Positions 59,773-64,000 of a stretch of 64,000 nucleotides of DNA are shown here, piece after piece. The stretch spans positions 47,763 to 111,762 of the forward strand of contig NZ_VKKX01000044.1 of assembly GCF_008271655.1 (NCBI RefSeq), given 5' to 3'. Position 1 is the first letter of the stretch, and every line of letters starts with the position of its first letter. The notes under the pieces were generated by a model. That model saw only the letters and a list, made by a program, of their open reading frames with translations. It had not been told where the DNA came from and searched no databases. The stretch is from Gemmobacter caeruleus. Lineage in GTDB: Bacteria; Pseudomonadota; Alphaproteobacteria; Rhodobacterales; Rhodobacteraceae. Made by a program: the position numbers and the translations under genes.

Positions 59773-60699
59773 TTATGCTTGAGCGGCGGGCACGCCCGAG
59801 GCGCCGCCATTGTCGGTCGCCCACTGGGCGTTGGTCTTGATGCCACCCAACGGGAAGAAATGCACCTGTTCAATGCCGAAGCCCGGGTTTTTCGCCTTGT
59901 GGGCGGCCAGTTCGGCGACGAATTCGGTGGGCTCATAGGGCAGCAGCAGCTTGGTCACATCCATCGCGCGCTTTTGCAACACGCGCAGCGACGGGCCGAC
60001 GCCGCAGGCGATGGCGAACTTGATCATGGTTTGCAGCTTGGCGGGGCCGGCGACGCCGATATGCACCGGCAGCGCCACGCCCGCCGCATTGATGCGGTTG
60101 ACCCAGTCGATGACCGGCTTGGCCTCAAAGCAGAACTGGGTCGCGATCGCCATCTTCGCATCGGAGCGGTTGGCGAAATCCTGCTTCCATTTCAGCGCCT
60201 GCATCACGATGCGGTCGCCGCCATCCTTGTCGATATCCTTGTTGCCCTCGGGGTGGCCGGCGACATGCAGCCGCTCGAACCCGTCGAACAGCCCGGTCTC
60301 GATCAGCTGCATCGAGGCGTCGAATTCGCCCGCCGGCGTGTTCACACCGCCGCCCAGCAGCAGCGCCTGTTTCACATCCGCCTCACCCTTGTAGCGCGCG
60401 ATCCAGTCGGCCAGCGTCGCGCGGTCGGGGATGATGCGCGCCGGGAAATGCGGCATGACCGGAAAGCCCTCGGCATTCAACCGTTTGGCAGTCGCGACCA
60501 TATCCTCGATCGGGGTGCCCTCGATATGGGCGATATAGACCCGCGTGCCCTTGGGCAGGATGGCGCGGAAATCCTCGACCTTTTCGGCGGTGCGCGGCAT
60601 CACCTCCATTGAAAAGCCCTGGAGGAAGGCCTCCATCTCGGCGGTCGCGCCGGTGGCGGCGGCAGGGTTCGTATCGCGGCGGAAGTTGAACAGCGCCAT
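59773..60699 (-). CDS. methylenetetrahydrofolate reductase (MetF-like), 308 aa
   Basis: A TIM-barrel flavoprotein of the MetF family. It shows EVMPRTAEKVEDFRA at the start, FPVMPHFPARIIPDRATLADW in the barrel and AIATQFCFEAKPVIDWVNRI near the middle. It would oxidise methyl-tetrahydrofolate to methylene-tetrahydrofolate in methyl-donor catabolism, a role set by the corrinoid methyltransferase gene 12 bases downstream rather than by methionine genes. The assignment as dissimilatory MetF is inference from context. Confidence 0.88.
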   Translation of the reverse strand: MALFNFRRDTNPAAATGATAEMEAFLQGFSMEVMPRTAEKVEDFRAILPKGTRVYIAHIEGTPIEDMVATAKRLNAEGFPVMPHFPARIIPDRATLADWIARYKGEADVKQALLLGGGVNTPAGEFDASMQLIETGLFDGFERLHVAGHPEGNKDIDKDGGDRIVMQALKWKQDFANRSDAKMAIATQFCFEAKPVIDWVNRINAAGVALPVHIGVAGPAKLQTMIKFAIACGVGPSLRVLQKRAMDVTKLLLPYEPTEFVAELAAHKAKNPGFGIEQVHFFPLGGIKTNAQWATDNGGASGVPAAQA

Positions 60700-60732
60700 C
60701 GGCGGTTTCCTTGGGCTAATGGGGCAGGGCGC

Positions 60733-61029
60733 TCAGGCCCGGCCCTCGGCTTCGATCAGCGCCTTGAGGCGCGCAGTATCATAAAGGGTTTCCAGCCGCG
60801 TGGCCTCGGCTTGCGCCACGGCCTCCGGCTCGCCCTCGACCTCATAGGGGGCTGCCTTGCGCCATTCCGCCAGATAGGCGTCGGCATCCTTTGCGCCCAC
60901 CTTCATCGCGCAGCGGTCGATCGCCTGTTCAAAGCGTTCGCTCAGCTGCACCTTGGCGCCGCGCCGTCCCTTGCCCACGATGACCTGGGCGGGGATGTCG
61001 CGCCAATAGACGATGGTGACCTCCGGCAT
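60733..61029 (-). CDS. virulence-factor family (PF13769-like) protein, 98 aa
   Basis: The start at 61029 (MPEVTIVYWRDIPAQVIVGKGRRGAK) follows GGAGGGAATC. The protein is small and conserved, with the family name given in databases only by history; I recall it regularly beside MetF and corrinoid methyltransferase genes in Rhodobacteraceae. Here too it opens that operon, 33 bases before the metF-like gene. Function unknown. Confidence 0.75.
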   Translation of the reverse strand: MPEVTIVYWRDIPAQVIVGKGRRGAKVQLSERFEQAIDRCAMKVGAKDADAYLAEWRKAAPYEVEGEPEAVAQAEATRLETLYDTARLKALIEAEGRA

Positions 61030-61297
61030 CGGTTGATTCCCTCCTCGGTTGCCCTTCGTTCTATGCCTGTGCGCGACCTCTCCGGCGTCGGTTTTCGACA
61101 TGTGCCACGCAAGTTGCGACAGCGGCCCGCGCGGCGCAGTCCTACGCGCATCCGTGCCACAGCGGGAGAGGGGGCGTTCGGAAAAACATTCATTCAAAGC
61201 ATGAGTTTTCCGCAACATCCCCTGCGGGGCCGGATCGGCGCTTGCGCAAGGGCGGCATCGCGACTAGGCTTGGATCAACCACATATGGAGGGCGGTC

Positions 61298-62446
61298 ATG
61301 ACGCCCGAGCGTCCCCGAGGGGAGGACGCGATCCCGCAGCCCGCGACGCAAACGCCGTCGTTCCGGGCGCCTGCGGTCGAACCGTCGCCCCCTCGTTCCG
61401 CCCAGTCGGCGCCGCAGCTTTACGCGGCGCTCGATCTGGGCACCAACAGTTGCCGGATGCTGATTGCCCAGGCGAAGGGCAGCCAGTTTCAGGTCGTGGA
61501 CAGTTTCTCGAAATCTGTCCAGCTTGGCGTGGGGCTCGAAGCCTCGGGCCGGTTGTCGCGCAGCTCCATGGGGCGCACGATCCAGGCCCTGCGCATCTGC
61601 CAGAAGAAGATCGAGAAACATGGCGTCAGCCGGATGCGGCTTGTCGCGACCGAGGCCTGCCGCCGCGCCCGCAATTCGCGCGATTTCATGCGCCAGATCC
61701 GGCGCGAGACCGGCCTTTCGGTCGAGATCATCCCGGCCGAGGAGGAGGCGCGGCTGGCGGTGATTTCCTGCGCGCCGCTGGTGTCGCGCCGGACCGAGCA
61801 GTTGCTGGTGGTCGATATCGGCGGCGGATCTACCGAACTGGTCTGGATCGACCTTTCCGCCGTGCCGCCCGAGGATCGCGCCCGCGCCATCATGCGGCTT
61901 CATGCGGGCTTTGCGCCGACCGGGCCGCTGCCGGCGGCGCGGGTGGTGGACTGGATCTCGGTGCCGCTGGGGGTGGCCACGCTCAAGGACCAGTTCGTCG
62001 ATGTGGAGGATGACGCGGCGCGTTTTGCCCTGATGAGCTGGTTTTTCGAGGAAAATCTGGCCAGCTTTTCGCCCTATAACGCCGACAATCCGCGCGAGGG
62101 GTTCCAGATCATCGGCACCTCGGGCACGGTGACGACGGTGGCGGCCAGTTTCCTGAACCTGCGCCGCTATGACCGGACCAAGGTGGACGGGCTGTCGATG
62201 ACCTCGGACCAGATCGACAGCGTGATCCGCGAATATCTCTCGCTCGGCCCCGAGGGCCGGCGCAGCGACCCGCGCATCGGGCGTGACCGGCATTCGCTGA
62301 TCATGTCGGGCGCGGCGATTCTTCAGGCCCTGATGCGCATCTGGCCGACCGACCGCCTTTCGGTGGCGGATCGCGGTCTGCGCGAGGGGCTGCTATATGC
62401 CCAGATGAGCGCCGATGGCGTTCTCGGAGATGGACCCTACAGATGA
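61298..62446 (+). CDS. Ppx/GppA family phosphatase, 382 aa
   Basis: An ASKHA-fold exopolyphosphatase or pppGpp phosphatase. The N-terminal 40 residues are proline-rich and low complexity. The phosphate-1 motif is [17 protein letters not shown], and phosphate-2 is [31 protein letters not shown] matches the adenosine-region motif. The HD-like C-terminal domain of E. coli Ppx is lacking. It overlaps rlmE by 4 bases. Confidence 0.9.
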   Translation: MTPERPRGEDAIPQPATQTPSFRAPAVEPSPPRSAQSAPQLYAALDLGTNSCRMLIAQAKGSQFQVVDSFSKSVQLGVGLEASGRLSRSSMGRTIQALRICQKKIEKHGVSRMRLVATEACRRARNSRDFMRQIRRETGLSVEIIPAEEEARLAVISCAPLVSRRTEQLLVVDIGGGSTELVWIDLSAVPPEDRARAIMRLHAGFAPTGPLPAARVVDWISVPLGVATLKDQFVDVEDDAARFALMSWFFEENLASFSPYNADNPREGFQIIGTSGTVTTVAASFLNLRRYDRTKVDGLSMTSDQIDSVIREYLSLGPEGRRSDPRIGRDRHSLIMSGAAILQALMRIWPTDRLSVADRGLREGLLYAQMSADGVLGDGPYR

Positions 62447-63204
62447 AGACACCTTCCAAGTCCGGCGACGGCAAGAATAGTTCGGGGCGCGGCCAGCGTG
62501 ACCTGCGCGTCAAGGTCAAGACCGCCAAGGGGCGGAAACTATCCTCGACGCTCTGGCTCGAACGGCAGTTGAACGACCCCTATGTGCAGCGCGCCAAGCG
62601 CGAGGGCTATCGCGGTCGCGCGGCGTTCAAGATCATGGAACTGGACGACCGCTATGGTTTTCTGAAGCCGGGGGCGCGGGTCGTCGATCTGGGCTGCGCG
62701 CCGGGCGGCTGGTGCCAGGTGGCGGTGCCCCGCATCAATGCCCTGGGCGAGAACAGCAGGAAACCGCAGGGCCGCATCATCGGCGTCGATCTGCAAGAGG
62801 TGGAGCCGATCGCCGGGGTGGAGCTGCACCAGCTCGATTTCCTGTCCGATGACGCGGATGAAAAGGTCAAATCCTGGCTGGGCGGGCGTGCGGATGTGGT
62901 GATGTCGGACATGGCCGCCGCCGCCTCGGGGCACAAGGGCACCGATCACCTGCGCATCATCGCACTGATCGAGGCGGCGCTGGCCTTTGCCTTTGACGTG
63001 CTGGAGGATGACGGCACCTTTGTCGCCAAGGTGCTGGCCGGCGGCGCGGAAAACGAGATGCAGACGATCCTGAAGCGCAACTTCAAGAAGGTCGCGAATG
63101 TCAAACCGCCCGCCAGCCGGTCGGACAGTTCCGAGAAATTCGTGGTCGCCATGGGCTATCGCGGCCGGCAGGCCGACCCCGCGCCCGAGGATGACGGGAT
63201 GTGA
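62443..63204 (+). CDS. rlmE: 23S rRNA (uridine-2552-2'-O)-methyltransferase
   Basis: RlmE (FtsJ/RrmJ) methylates the ribose of U2552 in the A-loop and aids late 50S assembly. The 253-residue protein has a basic N-terminal extension of about 38 residues before the core. The SAM motif is [16 protein letters not shown]. The K-D-K-E catalytic set is visible: Lys in AAFKIMEL, Asp in VVMSDMAAA, Lys in FVAKVLAGG and Glu in [14 protein letters not shown]. It follows ppx in an ATGA overlap. Confidence 0.95.
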   Translation: MKTPSKSGDGKNSSGRGQRDLRVKVKTAKGRKLSSTLWLERQLNDPYVQRAKREGYRGRAAFKIMELDDRYGFLKPGARVVDLGCAPGGWCQVAVPRINALGENSRKPQGRIIGVDLQEVEPIAGVELHQLDFLSDDADEKVKSWLGGRADVVMSDMAAAASGHKGTDHLRIIALIEAALAFAFDVLEDDGTFVAKVLAGGAENEMQTILKRNFKKVANVKPPASRSDSSEKFVVAMGYRGRQADPAPEDDGM

Positions 63205-63208
63205 CACG

Positions 63209-63237
63209 AAAAAGGGCGCCCGAGGGCGCCCTTTTTT
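63209..63237. terminator. bidirectional terminator after rlmE
   Basis: AAAAAGGGCGCCC and GGGCGCCCTTTTT form a 13-bp stem with a 2-base loop, with A and T runs on both strands. It lies 5 bases past the rlmE stop and 25 bases past the stop of the convergent gene. Confidence 0.9.
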
Positions 63238-63261
63238 CTGCCGGTCTGCCGAAAGGGGCGG

Positions 63262-63831
63262 TCAGCCGCCCCAGTGCCGCACCGGGCCGCAATCCATATG
63301 CACGAAATTCGACCCGGAATAGCGCCCGACCCCGCCCGAGGCGCAGGCCTCAGCCGCGCGGGCCATCTGCCCGACCGAGCGCGATTTCAGCCGCAGGTCG
63401 GCCGCCTGGCCCTTCATATGCAGCGAATTCTTGGCAACGCCGCTGGATTTCGACCGCAGCATCGCATTGGTGCGCGGGCTGCGATAGCCCGAGAGCAGCA
63501 TGAAGGGTTCGGACACGTCAAGCAGCCGATGCGAGGCCGCCATGATATCGACGGTGCGGGGGTCCATGGTCATGGAGTCATCCGTGCGCCAGTCGCGCAT
63601 GAAGTGATTGATTTCAACCAGAACTTCCTTGATGTATTTGCCTTCGATCCAATAGATCGTGTCCATGCTTTCGCCGGTGCGCCCCGAATACATGCGGATG
63701 CGGCGAATGTCGCCGGCGCCCCGCAGCAGGCCGAAAGCGTTGGAATAGGTCGGTGCGGCGACGGCGGCCGTCGCTGCAAACACGCCAAGAAGGCCCCGCC
63801 GCGAAAACCCGGTTTGCGCAAGTCTGGTCAT
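63262..63831 (-). CDS. DUF882/YcbK-type (M15-like) protein, Tat-exported, 189 aa
   Basis: The N-terminus has a twin-arginine signal (FSRRGLLGVFAATAAVAAP). The domain belongs to the DUF882/MepK group of M15-fold peptidases. The zinc ligands are His138 and Asp145 in SLHMKGQAADLRL and His178 in FVHMDCG, and the arginine in LSGYRSPRTN is conserved. E. coli MepK cleaves 3-3 crosslinks in peptidoglycan. The function here is probably cell-wall related. Confidence 0.88.
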   Translation of the reverse strand: MTRLAQTGFSRRGLLGVFAATAAVAAPTYSNAFGLLRGAGDIRRIRMYSGRTGESMDTIYWIEGKYIKEVLVEINHFMRDWRTDDSMTMDPRTVDIMAASHRLLDVSEPFMLLSGYRSPRTNAMLRSKSSGVAKNSLHMKGQAADLRLKSRSVGQMARAAEACASGGVGRYSGSNFVHMDCGPVRHWGG

Positions 63832-64000
63832 GAAAGCCTGTCCCTCGGTCTTCTACCGCATGTGCCTGCGGTTCCTGCCACTTTCCTCAAGTGCCTTTAT
63901 CTTATGGCACAGGACGAATCGCAACAGAAGCGCAAGTTTGCTCTCCGCTGCCCATCTGACACCCGATCGGCAAAGATTTGCTGAATCCGAAAATGCGTGG
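63832..64000. other. right-edge intergenic sequence
   Basis: About 170 bases upstream of the DUF882 gene hold its probable promoter. One 26-codon frame (63904-63984) has no binding site and no resemblance to a known protein. No gene is assigned. Confidence 0.6.

Noticed and set aside
63904-63984. 26-codon ORF at the right edge
   Set aside because: No binding site and no resemblance to a known protein; it lies in the promoter region of the DUF882 gene.

Overview
The window looks like a chromosomal segment of an alphaproteobacterium of the Rhodobacteraceae (Rhodobacter/Paracoccus/Gemmobacter-like). The base composition is uniformly GC-rich. Supporting marks are a CckA-type hybrid kinase with a CtrA-type box upstream, recA with GTTC-N7-GATC and GAAC-N7-GAAC motifs in its promoter, usg, a 403-residue NADP-isocitrate dehydrogenase, an Entner-Doudoroff type zwf-pgl-pgi operon with a LacI-type palindrome, and an IscR-like Rrf2 protein with one cysteine. 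The genus cannot be fixed from sequence reading alone. There is no plasmid, phage, insertion sequence or CRISPR signature. The segment reads as core chromosome with a few accessory surface or secreted genes.

Layout. 1-6130: a surface gene pair, a repeat-rich DUF11 protein (5' end outside the window) and a 1202-residue outer-membrane barrel protein, closed by a terminator. 6141-7628: a CAP-domain RTX protein, probably exported by type I secretion. 7766-12019: an RND efflux pump and its adaptor. 12136-14672: tRNA modification (gluQ, trmFO) plus a small unknown. 14769-17492: gyrA. 17685-18658: usg and a class I glutamine amidotransferase, tail to tail. 18908-21532: guaB and an RsmB-like methyltransferase. 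21563-25943: CtrA box and cckA, a sulfotransferase-like gene, and recA with its SOS-type promoter. 26034-30435: alaS, a DUF1330 gene, an Lrp regulator and a class II amidotransferase. 30594-34426: typA, two YitT-type membrane proteins and small ORFs. 34493-36487: icd and a secreted HELTH zincin around an 18-bp palindrome. 36491-38533: an operon of hydrolase, small protein and tandem-HD protein. 38674-41519: IscR-like regulator, cimA and a squalene/phytoene-synthase-like gene. 41623-45710: carboxylesterase, AlkA-like glycosylase, MFS transporter, HNH protein and MgtC protein. 45782-49568: the zwf-pgl-pgi operon. 49610-53477: RidA, a CHAP protein, a 37-residue membrane ORF, tRNA-Gly(CCC), a vWA protein and a fasciclin protein. 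53597-61029: a folate/corrinoid one-carbon cluster split by a GH5-like RTX gene. 61298-63831: a GppA/Ppx phosphatase, rlmE and a Tat-exported M15-like protein.

The metabolic genes fit a heterotroph that runs glucose-6-phosphate through 6-phosphogluconate, makes isoleucine by the citramalate route, and moves methyl groups between corrinoid proteins and tetrahydrofolate. The most interesting points are the CtrA box in front of cckA, the two SOS motifs in front of recA, the palindromes at zwf and icd, the tandem-HD protein, the split one-carbon cluster with its GH5-RTX gene, and the surface pair at the left end. No clearly new defence or mobile system was found.
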